DNA from: E44-bin88 sp034419075
GTDB lineage: Bacteria; Chloroflexota; Dehalococcoidia; Dehalococcoidales; BS750m-G39
NCBI GenBank assembly: GCA_034419075.1
Contig: DAOULR010000018.1
Location: 1-64,000, forward strand
DNA: 64,000 nucleotides
Direction: 5' to 3'
Below the pieces are notes generated by a model, which was not told the origin of the DNA, made no database searches, and saw only the letters and a list, made by a program, of their open reading frames with translations. Of the stretch, positions 1 through 8,429 are shown piece after piece. Position 1 is the first letter of the stretch. Each line of letters begins with the position of its first letter. The translations under genes were made by a program, and so were the position numbers.

Positions 1-3000
1 GCATCACACTGGCCGGTAGAGATATTACACTCATAAACTAGGTAGACCCATTCCTGGTAGGTACAGACCTGGATACCGACGCAATCGGTATAGGTATCGC
101 CGTCCTCATACCAACCCTCGGGCGGGCACTCAACGGGGGTACCGGGGATGCACTCGCCCTCGTAGCAGGTCTCCAGGCCGTCGCAGGGGTCACCGTTATC
201 GCAGTCGGTAACCTTGTGGTCGTTAGTCCAGCGGGTATTCTCGGTACAGACGCCGTCCTGGCAAGTCCAGTAATGCTCTAAGGTATGCTCCCAGACCTCA
301 TTGCCGTTCTTACAGTAGAGGATGGGTGGGTCGAAGGTGCTCTCACCATTGCAGGGAGTGCCGTCCTCTACGGGTACGCAGTAGCTTATCTGAATCTCAA
401 AGATGAGCCCGGCCGGGTTGTTGTATATGGTGCCTTCCTGCTGGCCATCCAGATAGCCCATGTACTCATTGGCGCCGTATATCAGCAGAGAGTTGGTTCC
501 AGCGGTCAGCAGGGTGGAGATATCGTAAGACTCCACGCTCATCCAGCCGGAGGTGTGGACATAGTCCTCGGTATGGTAAGTTTGCCAGTCGCCGTCAAGC
601 TGAGCGCTGCCGGCGACGGAGCCGTTAACCCATATTTCGTAACCGTTATCACAAGTAATGTGGACAGAGGCCTCTATGGAGCCGCCAACGACATCATCGG
701 GAAGGGTGAAGTCTTTCAGGAAGGTAACAACATCGCCGTCAACAGGCTCGTCTACATAGTAGCTTTCCCAAATCCATATCGCCTCGTCGGGAAAGTTGTA
801 GTCTATGCGGCTATCCCAGTCTTGAGGGGGGAGCTTTTGATAGGCTTCTACGGCGTTACCGCCGCCCTGTATCTGGGTGGTGATGTCGCTGACGACGGTC
901 ATGGTTTCCAGCTCGGTGCACTCGCCGCAGGGGACGCAGTCGGGTATCGGGTCGTGGAAGCACTGCCCATTTTCACAGTAATCCTCAGTACAGGGGTCCA
1001 TGTCGTTGCAGTTCATGGGCGTGTGGACACACTCACCGTTATCACAGGTATCAATGGTGCAGGGGTCGCCGTCGTCGCAGTCTATAGGCGTGTTGACACA
1101 CTGGCCGTCTACACAGCTATCAATAGTGCAGGGGTCGTCATCGTCGCAGGAGATGCATTCATTGCAGCCGCAGCTGTCAACGGTGCCCTCGCAGATTGGC
1201 TCGCAGTCGTAGGTTTGGTCATTGCACTGGTAGCACTCAGGACATGGGCAGTCGGGGTCAAGGCAGTCAATCAGGCCATCGCAGTCGTCATCGACGCCAT
1301 TATCGCAGATTTCGTCAGGGCAGATTATGCATACCGGTCCGGTTATCTCGCCATAGTAATAAGAGTCGCTGGCCTTAATGGCAACATCGATACAATCTTC
1401 TTCATAGTCGCCGAACAGGGTGAAGGAGACCGTCCTGGTCTCACTGCCGCTGTAGCCGGTTTCAAACTTTATGCCCGTTAAACCTGTCGTCGGGTCGGGC
1501 CCGCACACATAGTTTTCAGAGGTCGAGAAAATGGCGTCGCAATTGCACCAATCTATAATCCAGTGGCTTATCGCTGGGTCGCAACCATTGGTAACCTGAT
1601 AGGTCCATGTTGAATAGGTGCCGTCAAAGGTATGACTGAGGAACGTTATCGTGTGACAGCCCAACTCGACCGTATCGCAGTCTTCGGGTTGGTTATAGAA
1701 GGTACAGGAAACGATATCGTTAGGCCCGACGACAATGCCCTCAACGCTGTTGGTGTTAGGGTTAAAGGTGCCGTTGCCGGTGGCACCAGTGCATTCGGCA
1801 CTCACCAATGTATAGCCGTCTTGCACCGTCTCGGTAACGTTTGCCGTGGCGGTGTCATTGGTGATGTCTATGTCGAAGGCGCCCGTAAGCCCATTTTCAT
1901 CGGTGATATCGCTTGGGGGGCTGACGCTACCGCCGCTGATGACATCTACCGTGTAAGTCCACCCCTCGCCGTCGCTCTGGTCACCGGTGGTGCCAGTGTT
2001 GCCGTCTTCATCAATGACCTTGTGTACGGTGATGGAGCCGCCGCAGAGCGCGGAGGCTATGTCAGCCAGCTTTTGAGCCAGCGTTGAAAAGCTGCCAAGG
2101 ATGACATCGGTGTTTTCGTCAATGTCCGCCGGTGGGGAAACAACGGGACCGGAAATGTCTACCAGGTGGGACGTATCGAGGTCTTCACCAATACCGATGG
2201 CGATAATGCGGATGCCGGCGAGCTTAATGGCGTCAGCCCTGGCAACAGCTTGGGCCAGCGCCTCGGCTTCCCCCGTGGGATCACCGTATACGATTGTAGC
2301 CGGGTTGCCGTAGGCGGTGGGGTTGCCGTCGGAGGCAAAGATTACCAGGTCGGGGTGTTCCGCCCGGTCGCTGGTGAAGAGGTTTTGGACAAGAAGAAGA
2401 CCCTGCTCCCAGTTGGTGTACTGGGTGCCGCCTATTCTGGCCGCGTTGATGGCATTAATTATGGTGGTTGCATCGTTGGTCCAGGTCTGCCGCAGGTAGG
2501 CATTGGTGCCGAAGTCAACCAGGGAGAATTGGGTGGGTGTGCTGGGCAACAGAGCGTTGACGAAGTCTTCGAAAGCATCCTGCATCTGGCTGAACTCGGT
2601 GCCGTCAATGCTGGTTGATTCGTCCATTACCAGGACGATATCCAGGCCGCAGGTATCTCCCATCGGTGGGTTGGGTACCGCGTAACTGTAGGTTACCTCG
2701 TTATCGGTGCTGGTGGAGGCGGAGTTGGGTAAATAAGGGGAAACTAAGCTATTGGCGGCGCCAGCCGGGATTGAGGCGGTCACGGTGCCGCTGGTGGTCA
2801 TACCGGAGATGGCCACAGTAAAACTATCCGCATCAACAGGGGTTATCGTAGCGGTGGTAGCACCAGCGCCGCTAAACGTCACATCGGTGGCGGGGTTATC
2901 GAAGCCGCTAACACCCTCGCTGAACTCCACATCAAAGTAGATGGGTGAAGCGGAGGTGGGGTCGGACTGAGTAGAACCCTGGTTGATGGTAACGGATGGG

Positions 3001-4034
3001 TTGGTCGGGCCTGCGGGGTCGCCGCTGACGATGACGTTGTCCACCCGTGCCTGGTCATTGTCCTCACCAGTGTCGGCCCAGAAACGGATATCAATGTTGG
3101 TGTTGTCCGCCGTCGCGGGGAGGGTTGCGTCCACAGAGTTCGCATTAGGCAATGCCGAGGCATTGTTGGGAAGGTCGTGGGTTCTGAGGGTGGTCCATGA
3201 GCCTATGCCGTTCACTCTCCACTGGACGATGAGGTCTCCGTCATCTTGCTGACCACCAGAATCCCAGTCGGTACTATAGCCCCAGGTGTACTCCAGGTGG
3301 ATGTTGGTCAGGCCCGTGGTGGAGATGTTGTACTTCTCCACGTAATCGTGGGAGCGCAGGCGCAGGTAACGCCCGCTATAGCCACTCAAATCCCTTATAG
3401 CGGCATCCGAACCACCGTCGTCGCTATCTTCGTCCCAATCGGCATAGCCGGGGACGTCCCAGCTTTCCACATTGTCAATGTCGGAACTGCTGTTGAAGTT
3501 ATCGGCGAAGACGGTGGTGGCCTGTGTCGTCAGCACAACCGGGCTGCTTTTACCGGGGGCTATCGTTATGAAAGTGCCATCGGCGCTGGGCTTATCGCTG
3601 TCTGGCGGCGCGCTGTCGGAAAAGATGTGGGTGGCCAGCACTGTGTCTAGTGGCCCGTACCAGGCGCCGTCCACTACCTCAATAAGGTAGTCGCCCTGGA
3701 TGCCGTCCAAAACATAGTCGAATTCAAAGCGACCATCGTTATCCGTGGTCAGGCTGTCGTAGGGGGTGGGGCCGGGTATAAACGAGCCGTCGCCGGAAAC
3801 TATAGAGCCGTTGGGCCTGGTTACCTTGATGGTGAGCTCGTCATCAACGGCGAAGCCAGTGCCGCTAATGTGGACGGTCTCTTCCGGGTGGTAATCTTCC
3901 TTATCGGTGTAGATGGTGTAATTGCCGGTAGTCGTATAAATAGAATCACTACCGGACACAGCCAAAGCTGTAGTCGGTAGCAACATCATAACGAGGACAA
4001 TGCTAGTGAGAAGGGAAAGTACTATTCGTTTCAT
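1..4034 (-). CDS. Very large secreted vWA / Ig-like / Cys-rich repeat protein (C-terminus beyond window)
   Basis: Open in one frame from an ATG at 4034 to the left edge, giving 1344 residues with no stop. Residues 1-25 are a signal peptide ending in TTALA. A jelly-roll-like segment (about 150-300) and a bacterial Ig-like segment (about 310-420) follow. Next is a von Willebrand A domain (about 465-660) with the MIDAS motif DESTS at residue 471. A prealbumin-like segment follows, then a MopE-like acidic Cys motif near 915 and three tandem Dictyostelium-type CTDC repeats (about 950-1020, pattern CDDGDPCTIDTC). A carbohydrate-binding-like beta domain and more Cys-rich sequence reach the edge. Likely a cell-surface or released adhesive protein; ligand unknown. 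No clear Shine-Dalgarno sequence precedes the ATG. The C-terminal anchor cannot be seen. Domain names rest on pattern recall. Confidence 0.85.
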   Translation of the reverse strand, partial: MKRIVLSLLTSIVLVMMLLPTTALAVSGSDSIYTTTGNYTIYTDKEDYHPEETVHISGTGFAVDDELTIKVTRPNGSIVSGDGSFIPGPTPYDSLTTDNDGRFEFDYVLDGIQGDYLIEVVDGAWYGPLDTVLATHIFSDSAPPDSDKPSADGTFITIAPGKSSPVVLTTQATTVFADNFNSSSDIDNVESWDVPGYADWDEDSDDGGSDAAIRDLSGYSGRYLRLRSHDYVEKYNISTTGLTNIHLEYTWGYSTDWDSGGQQDDGDLIVQWRVNGIGSWTTLRTHDLPNNASALPNANSVDATLPATADNTNIDIRFWADTGEDNDQARVDNVIVSGDPAGPTNPSVTINQGSTQSDPTSASPIYFDVEFSEGVSGFDNPATDVTFSGAGATTATITPVDADSFTVAISGMTTSGTVTASIPAGAANSLVSPYLPNSASTSTDNEVTYSYAVPNPPMGDTCGLDIVLVMDESTSIDGTEFSQMQDAFEDFVNALLPSTPTQFSLVDFGTNAYLRQTWTNDATTIINAINAARIGGTQYTNWEQGLLLVQNLFTSDRAEHPDLVIFASDGNPTAYGNPATIVYGDPTGEAEALAQAVARADAIKLAGIRIIAIGIGEDLDTSHLVDISGPVVSPPADIDENTDVILGSFSTLAQKLADIASALCGGSITVHKVIDEDGNTGTTGDQSDGEGWTYTVDVISGGSVSPPSDITDENGLTGAFDIDITNDTATANVTETVQDGYTLVSAECTGATGNGTFNPNTNSVEGIVVGPNDIVSCTFYNQPEDCDTVELGCHTITFLSHTFDGTYSTWTYQVTNGCDPAISHWIIDWCNCDAIFSTSENYVCGPDPTTGLTGIKFETGYSGSETRTVSFTLFGDYEEDCIDVAIKASDSYYYGEITGPVCIICPDEICDNGVDDDCDGLIDCLDPDCPCPECYQCNDQTYDCEPICEGTVDSCGCNECISCDDDDPCTIDSCVDGQCVNTPIDCDDGDPCTIDTCDNGECVHTPMNCNDMDPCTEDYCENGQCFHDPIPDCVPCGECTELETMTVVSDITTQIQGGGNAVEAYQKLPPQDWDSRIDYNFPDEAIWIWESYYVDEPVDGDVVTFLKDFTLPDDVVGGSIEASVHITCDNGYEIWVNGSVAGSAQLDGDWQTYHTEDYVHTSGWMSVESYDISTLLTAGTNSLLIYGANEYMGYLDGQQEGTIYNNPAGLIFEIQISYCVPVEDGTPCNGESTFDPPILYCKNGNEVWEHTLEHYWTCQDGVCTENTRWTNDHKVTDCDNGDPCDGLETCYEGECIPGTPVECPPEGWYEDGDTYTDCVGIQVCTYQEWVYLVYECNISTGQCD

Positions 4035-4090
4035 ATGATATAGCTGGTTATTTGCGACCTTTATAATTTATGTTAGCTAAATGTAGGTCA

Positions 4091-4120
4091 ATAGTAATCT
4101 AATTAAACGACGCTTGTCAA
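4091..4120 (-). promoter_or_regulatory. Candidate sigma70 promoter of the vWA surface-protein gene
   Basis: On the minus strand TTGACA (4120-4115) is followed after 18 nt by TACTAT (4096-4091). This would give a 5' leader of roughly 50 nt before the ATG at 4034. The -35 is perfect and the -10 is 4/6. A second overlapping candidate starting with TTGACC lies just downstream. Confidence 0.4.
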
Positions 4121-4209
4121 GGGCACCAATCCTGTCTTAAACCCACCTTACCCACCGATTACGCTGGTCAATTGTCATTAAAAGTACTAGATGGCCTATG
4201 ACAGGAGTC

Positions 4210-4246
4210 ATCCTACTACAGTAATCCTACTACGGTCATCCTACTA
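4210..4246. repeat. Three 14-bp-spaced direct repeats between divergent genes
   Basis: ATCCTACTAC begins at 4210 and 4224, and ATCCTACTA at 4238, so the units have an exact 14-bp period. They lie in the 280-bp gap (4035-4314) between the divergent surface-protein and subtilase genes, so they may be regulator-binding sites. The rest of the gap holds only AT-rich promoter-like sequence. Confidence 0.6.
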
Positions 4247-4314
4247 AATAACCCTCTGTTCTGCGACTAAATAGCTATTCATACGCAGTTGAGACTATGC
4301 GACTATACTTATGA

Positions 4315-5364
4315 ATGAAGATACTACGCATAATAATCCCTGGAATCATCGTCATCGCCTTTCTTGCCGTCATGGTGAGGGTGGTGGGCAATAATGATGT
4401 TCTCGCCGCCATCCCGATAGCGAAAATGCCGACTGAAGCCACCGCCCCCGTCAGCGTGGATGTGGCCGAAGTGGATATTGAGGCCGATGCCGTTATCGCT
4501 CCATTTGAGCCTTTTGTGCCTAACGACCCCTACATGGATAGGCAGTGGGCTTTAAGCCATATTCAGATAGAGGAGCTGTGGCAGACGACCAGCAATGGTT
4601 CGGGGGTATTGGTGGCCGTTCTGGATACCGGTATTGATAAGGCCCACGAGGACCTTAGCGGTAAGGTGGCGGCCGAGGCTAACTTCAGCGACAGCCCCGT
4701 CATTGGGGATATTCACGGGCACGGCACCCATATCGCGGGCATTATCGCCGCTTGTGGCGACAATGGGCTGGGCGTCGTCGGCGTTGCCCCGCAGAGCCAG
4801 CTGTTGAACGTTAAGGTGGCCGAGGATGACGGGCGCTGCCAGGCTTCGGCGTTGGCTGAGGGTATTATCTGGGCGGTGGATAACGGGGCGGTAGTCATTA
4901 ATGTAAGTATTGAGATTCGAGAGCCTTCGGCGGAGCTGGAAGCGGCGGTTAATTATGCCTGGAGTAACGGCGCCATAGTTATCGCCGCAGCGGGTAACGA
5001 GGGCAGCCAGACACCGGTCTACCCCGCTTATTACGAGCATGTTATCGCCGTGGCGGCTACCGAGCCGGACGACACCCTGGCCTTGCTCTCCAACTACGGC
5101 GGGTGGGTGGATTTGGCGGCTCCTGGTTTCGATATCTACTCGACCCTGCCCGACAACGAATACGGTTATAAGTCGGGCACTTCTTTCGCCACCGCCTACG
5201 TCAGCGGCCTGGCGGCCATCCTCTTTGATACGCTATCCGATGCTAACGGCAATGGCTGCCTCAACGATGAGGTCTGGGCGGCGCTGGAGAACGGCTGCCA
5301 GCAGGTCGGCGGTGTGGTGGAATGGGGACGGATAGACGCCGCCATTATAGCGGGCGGTTTTTAG
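4315..5364 (+). CDS. S8 (subtilisin-like) serine peptidase, membrane-anchored or secreted
   Basis: 349 residues. An N-terminal hydrophobic helix (about 4-25) acts as signal peptide or anchor, followed by a short acidic linker. The S8 catalytic domain spans about 75-345. The full triad is visible: Asp in AVLDTGID, His in HGHGTHIAG and Ser in GTSFATAYVSG, so it should be an active endopeptidase outside the membrane. No separate propeptide or C-terminal domain is obvious. It is divergent from the giant surface protein, so processing of that protein is a possible role (inference). The ATG has no strong Shine-Dalgarno; a TATACT box ends only 5 nt upstream. Confidence 0.9.
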   Translation: MKILRIIIPGIIVIAFLAVMVRVVGNNDVLAAIPIAKMPTEATAPVSVDVAEVDIEADAVIAPFEPFVPNDPYMDRQWALSHIQIEELWQTTSNGSGVLVAVLDTGIDKAHEDLSGKVAAEANFSDSPVIGDIHGHGTHIAGIIAACGDNGLGVVGVAPQSQLLNVKVAEDDGRCQASALAEGIIWAVDNGAVVINVSIEIREPSAELEAAVNYAWSNGAIVIAAAGNEGSQTPVYPAYYEHVIAVAATEPDDTLALLSNYGGWVDLAAPGFDIYSTLPDNEYGYKSGTSFATAYVSGLAAILFDTLSDANGNGCLNDEVWAALENGCQQVGGVVEWGRIDAAIIAGGF

Positions 5365-5412
5365 CTTCCCTGAGAGCTTAACTAACTAGCGGGTTTTCCC
5401 CGATGAATAATA

Positions 5413-5455
5413 GGGCATCAGCGCCTTTACTCTTTTTCGGCGTTGGTGCCCTTTT
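5413..5455 (+). terminator. Rho-independent terminator after the S8 peptidase
   Basis: GGGCATCAGCGCC pairs with GGCGTTGGTGCCC (some G-U pairs) around a T-rich loop and is followed by TTTTT. It sits about 50 nt after the peptidase stop codon. Confidence 0.75.
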
Positions 5456-5505
5456 TGAAATCACGAGCCGTGCCTGATGGGTAGTTAAAGTCAATTTAGG
5501 TTATC

Positions 5506-5535
5506 TTGACATCCACCATTTATCCTATTTATTAT
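5506..5535 (+). promoter_or_regulatory. Candidate sigma70 promoter of the small membrane protein gene
   Basis: TTGACA (5506-5511), an 18-nt spacer, then TATTAT (5530-5535). The -35 matches 6/6 and the -10 5/6. It lies about 65 nt upstream of the ATG at 5600. Confidence 0.6.
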
Positions 5536-5599
5536 TGGGCATCATTGTTTCGGGGTGGGAAGCCGAGTGCGGTTGATTTAGAAGATTTGAGGTGGGTGA

Positions 5600-5899
5600 A
5601 TGCCAGCAGCCTTGTTCGTAACGCTGAACGTTGTTGATGCTTTCTTGACTAAGACGGCTTTATCAGTGGGGGCGGTGGAGTTTAATCCCGTGATGGCAAA
5701 TATCGGCAGTAGCATGCTGATTAAGGGCGGCATCGCTTTGTGCCTTGCCTTTATCCTCTATTACTTCCGGCAGCAGAGGGCGTTGTGGGTTCTGAACATC
5801 GTCTTCTTCGGCGTCGTTTTATGGAACCTGTCTATCTGCTTTATTATGACCTCTATACCTTCCAATTACGCCCTGTTCGGTTTTCGCTTCTTCGGTTAG
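5600..5899 (+). CDS. Small membrane protein, DUF5658-like
   Basis: 99 residues with three predicted membrane helices. The N-terminus reads LNVVDAFLTKTALSVGAVEFNPVM. This resembles the DUF5658 signature (a D in the first helix, then G-x-x-E-x-NP before the second). Function is unknown. GAGGTGGG just upstream of the ATG supports the start. It is convergent with the lipoprotein gene, with stop codons 9 nt apart. Confidence 0.7.
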   Translation: MPAALFVTLNVVDAFLTKTALSVGAVEFNPVMANIGSSMLIKGGIALCLAFILYYFRQQRALWVLNIVFFGVVLWNLSICFIMTSIPSNYALFGFRFFG

Positions 5900-5908
5900 A
5901 CCCCGACC

Positions 5909-7117
5909 TCATTCCAGGCTCTCAATCATCGCCTGCAGTTCCTGCTGGCTGGTCATGTCAGCGACCGCGTTCAAGAATTCCTTGAGCGATTCAATCTGTC
6001 CTCTTAGCTGTCTCATCTCGACCCCGATGGGGCTGACCGAGGTCGGCTCGTCGGCGTAAGTCCCGTGGAAGGCGAAGTAGGCCTGGTTCAGCTTCCTTAT
6101 ATAATAGCCCATCGATAGCAGGTACTGGCGCTTCTCTTTCATAAACTCCTCGGCGAGCTCGATTTCCCCTTGAGCCAGGTAGGCGTCAACGGCGATTCTT
6201 ATCTCCCGCATCTCGCGGTTGAAGTCGAAGCCATCGTCGGTGGGGGGTGGGGTGCCGACTTCATAATCGGGGTAGAATTTAGCGAGGACAAGGGCGCCGA
6301 TTTCATCCTTGACGATACCCGCCAGCGTTTCGTTCATGGTGGCGATTTCGTAGTCCCGGTGTATGCCGAGCAGGTCCAGGATGTAGCGGAAGCCGAGGGG
6401 CTTGAGCGCCAGATACTGGTGGAGCCATTCCTCGGCGGCGGTGTTGATGGTAGAGCGCAGGCTGGTGTTGTCAATGACCAGGGTGGGGTAGAGCGCCCCC
6501 GCCCCACCCAGCGCTACCACCAGCGAGGAAACGCCCAGGGCGTCGGCTTCGTCTTCGATGCCCTCCACCTCCTCAAGGGTGAGGTCGCCGCGCAGGCCAA
6601 TCTCACGTATGCGCTCTATCCGGTCGCGGGGGGAAATGACCAGCAGGTAGGGCAGCTTGCCCATGATGAAGTTGACCGGTGGAAAGGTAATCTGCAGGCC
6701 GGTGCTTTCCTCGTAGGGGTTGAAGATGCCCAGCTCGTTCAGTACCTCTTGTATCTGGTCGGCAATGATTTGTTCCACGCTGCTGACCAGGGCGAGGCGC
6801 TGTTCCTCAAGCTCGTCGAGGTCGGCTTCGAGCTCGGTGGTATCGCCCGTCTCGTCGGTGGCAATCCACCACTCCAGGTTTCTTATCTGGCCGACAATAG
6901 AGAAGTATTCCAATACCGTGTCCGTCGGGCTCTCGATATCCTCGCCACTGAACAACTGCCTGGTCTCGTGGGAGAAAGCCCCCAGCTCCCACTTGATTAA
7001 ATTGAAGCGATAGGGACTAACGATGTCGTTGAGGTTCTTGTCGAACTCGGAGAGGGCGCAGCTCCCGCTGAGCAGACAGACCAGGAACAGGACGATAACA
7101 ACCAGTCTCAGCTTCAA
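5909..7117 (-). CDS. Probable lipoprotein of unknown function
   Basis: About 402 residues. The chosen TTG at 7117 gives the signal MKLRLVVIVLFLVCLLSGSC and has GGTGGA 6 nt upstream. An in-frame GTG at 7135 would add six residues. The Cys after LSGS could be lipidated, although Ser at -3 is not ideal. The mature part is helical and acidic. It contains EEWLHQYLALKPLG (about 235) and MNETLAGIVKDEIG about 25 residues later, a layout recalling zinc metallopeptidases but without HExxH. I do not recognise the family with confidence. Confidence 0.75.
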   Translation of the reverse strand: MKLRLVVIVLFLVCLLSGSCALSEFDKNLNDIVSPYRFNLIKWELGAFSHETRQLFSGEDIESPTDTVLEYFSIVGQIRNLEWWIATDETGDTTELEADLDELEEQRLALVSSVEQIIADQIQEVLNELGIFNPYEESTGLQITFPPVNFIMGKLPYLLVISPRDRIERIREIGLRGDLTLEEVEGIEDEADALGVSSLVVALGGAGALYPTLVIDNTSLRSTINTAAEEWLHQYLALKPLGFRYILDLLGIHRDYEIATMNETLAGIVKDEIGALVLAKFYPDYEVGTPPPTDDGFDFNREMREIRIAVDAYLAQGEIELAEEFMKEKRQYLLSMGYYIRKLNQAYFAFHGTYADEPTSVSPIGVEMRQLRGQIESLKEFLNAVADMTSQQELQAMIESLE

Positions 7118-7217
7118 CGTTATTCCACCGTTCACTCTTCAGATTATCCCGTGCGCGGCTTGGCCTTCAATGCTATAATAACCCTAATTATACCCCGTTG
7201 TTAAGTTTTGTAGAGAG

Positions 7218-7943
7218 ATGAAAGATTATTACCAGATTTTGGGCGTGCCCGAGAACGCCAGCCAGGCGGAGATTAAAAAGGCTTTTCGTCAGCTCGCCTT
7301 TAAGTATCACCCCGACACTAACCCCGGCAACGAACAGGCAGCCGCCGAGCGCTTTAAGGAAATAAACGAGGCTTACGGCGTACTCGGCGACGAGAACCGG
7401 AGACGGCAGTACGACCTTGCCCGCAGGGGAGGGTTCGCCGGCGCTTATTCCCAGCAGGATATCTTCCGCCAGACCTTCTCCAACCGCGTTATGTACGAGG
7501 ACTTAGAACGTATGTTCGCCCAGGCCGGACTCAGGTTCGACGCTGACTTCCTTAATAATATGTTCTTCGGGGGGAGGGGTTTCGCCTATCGAGCCTCTCC
7601 CTATAATACCACCGTATCCACCTATAAGCCGAACTGGCTGGAGAGGCAGGTCAACAAGGTGGTGGCTAAGATGAGCCGTTTTGCTATCAAGCGGCTTTTC
7701 GGCGTTGACCTGGAACCGCCAGTGGTGCTCGACAGGCACCTTGAGCTTGAGATTACCCACCAGGAGGCGGAGCAGGGGGGCGAGGGCCAAGTAAGCTACA
7801 ACAGGAACGGGCGCCAGAAGAAACTGGTGGTCAAGATTCCGGCAGGTATTAAGTCGGGGACTAAAATCAGGCTCAAGGGCATGGGCAACAAGAAGGGCAA
7901 GAAATCGGGCGACCTCTACCTTCATATAAAAATCAAAGACTAG
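7218..7943 (+). CDS. Short DnaJ-like co-chaperone (J domain plus one C-terminal domain)
   Basis: 241 residues. The J domain (1-65) has the HPD motif (KYHPDTNPGN) needed to stimulate DnaK ATPase. A linker with Phe/Arg-rich sequence follows. The C-terminal beta domain (about 170-241) has the DnaJ-C signature KIPAGIKSGTKIRLKGMGNKKGKKSGDLYLHI. There is no zinc-finger CxxCxGxG domain and only one C-terminal domain, so it is shorter than DnaJ or CbpA (about 300-380) and is unlikely to be the main DnaJ. Divergent from the lipoprotein gene. Confidence 0.9.
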   Translation: MKDYYQILGVPENASQAEIKKAFRQLAFKYHPDTNPGNEQAAAERFKEINEAYGVLGDENRRRQYDLARRGGFAGAYSQQDIFRQTFSNRVMYEDLERMFAQAGLRFDADFLNNMFFGGRGFAYRASPYNTTVSTYKPNWLERQVNKVVAKMSRFAIKRLFGVDLEPPVVLDRHLELEITHQEAEQGGEGQVSYNRNGRQKKLVVKIPAGIKSGTKIRLKGMGNKKGKKSGDLYLHIKIKD

Positions 7944-7980
7944 GCTCTTCCTAACCATGTATTGACAATTTGGCTTTTCA

Positions 7981-8010
7981 ATGACAAAATGTGTAGTAAT
8001 ACTATATAAT
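7981..8010 (+). promoter_or_regulatory. Sigma70-type promoter of the padR-degV operon
   Basis: ATGACA (7981-7986), an 18-nt spacer, and TATAAT (8005-8010). The ATG of padR at 8027 follows after AAAGGCGG. PadR regulators often repress their own promoter, so the overlapping AT-rich sequence is a plausible operator (inference). Confidence 0.6.
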
Positions 8011-8026
8011 CGGCAAAGGCGGTTCC

Positions 8027-8395
8027 ATGAAGAGACAGTATGTTGAACAGCTGAAGAAGGGAATCACCGAGACCGCGCTCCTCTATCTCATCAACGAAGT
8101 TCAGACCTACGGCTACCATATCATCAAGGAACTGGAGAAGAGGACTACGGGCTATCTCAAACTCAAGGGGGGCACCATCTACCCCGCTCTCCAGCGCCTG
8201 GAAATCAAGGGGCTGGTGGAAAGCTGGTGCCAGCGGACTACGGAACGCCGCTCCCGGAAGTACTACAAGATAACGGACAAGGGGCGGCAGTTCCTAGCAA
8301 AGAGGCTGGTGGAGTGGCAGGACTTTTCCATGGCGGTTAGCGCGCTTATGGGCATAAGTAATAGCGCCAAGGCCGCTTCTCCGGATACGGCTTAG
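8027..8395 (+). CDS. PadR-family transcriptional regulator
   Basis: 122 residues. The winged helix-turn-helix shows the PadR pattern: GITETALLYLINEVQTYGYHIIKELEK, then the recognition/wing part GGTIYPALQRLEIKGLVES and RKYYKITDKGRQFL. A short C-terminal helix follows, so it is a dimerising subfamily-2 type. It is first in a probable operon with two degV genes (34 nt to the next start) and probably controls them and itself. Its last residues, AASPDTA and stop, recur as a fossil after the first degV gene. Confidence 0.9.
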   Translation: MKRQYVEQLKKGITETALLYLINEVQTYGYHIIKELEKRTTGYLKLKGGTIYPALQRLEIKGLVESWCQRTTERRSRKYYKITDKGRQFLAKRLVEWQDFSMAVSALMGISNSAKAASPDTA

Positions 8396-8429
8396 TATTT
8401 ATCCCACCGAAATATCTTGGAGGTGACAC

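Noticed and set aside
285..1481. 398-codon open frame on the plus strand
   Set aside because: It is antisense to the giant secreted protein, whose domains are clear; the plus translation has no recognisable motifs.
4552..5040. 162-codon minus-strand ORF
   Set aside because: Antisense shadow of the S8 peptidase with its intact catalytic triad.
6170..7000. 276-codon plus-strand open frame
   Set aside because: Antisense shadow of the lipoprotein gene, which has a signal peptide and convincing translation.
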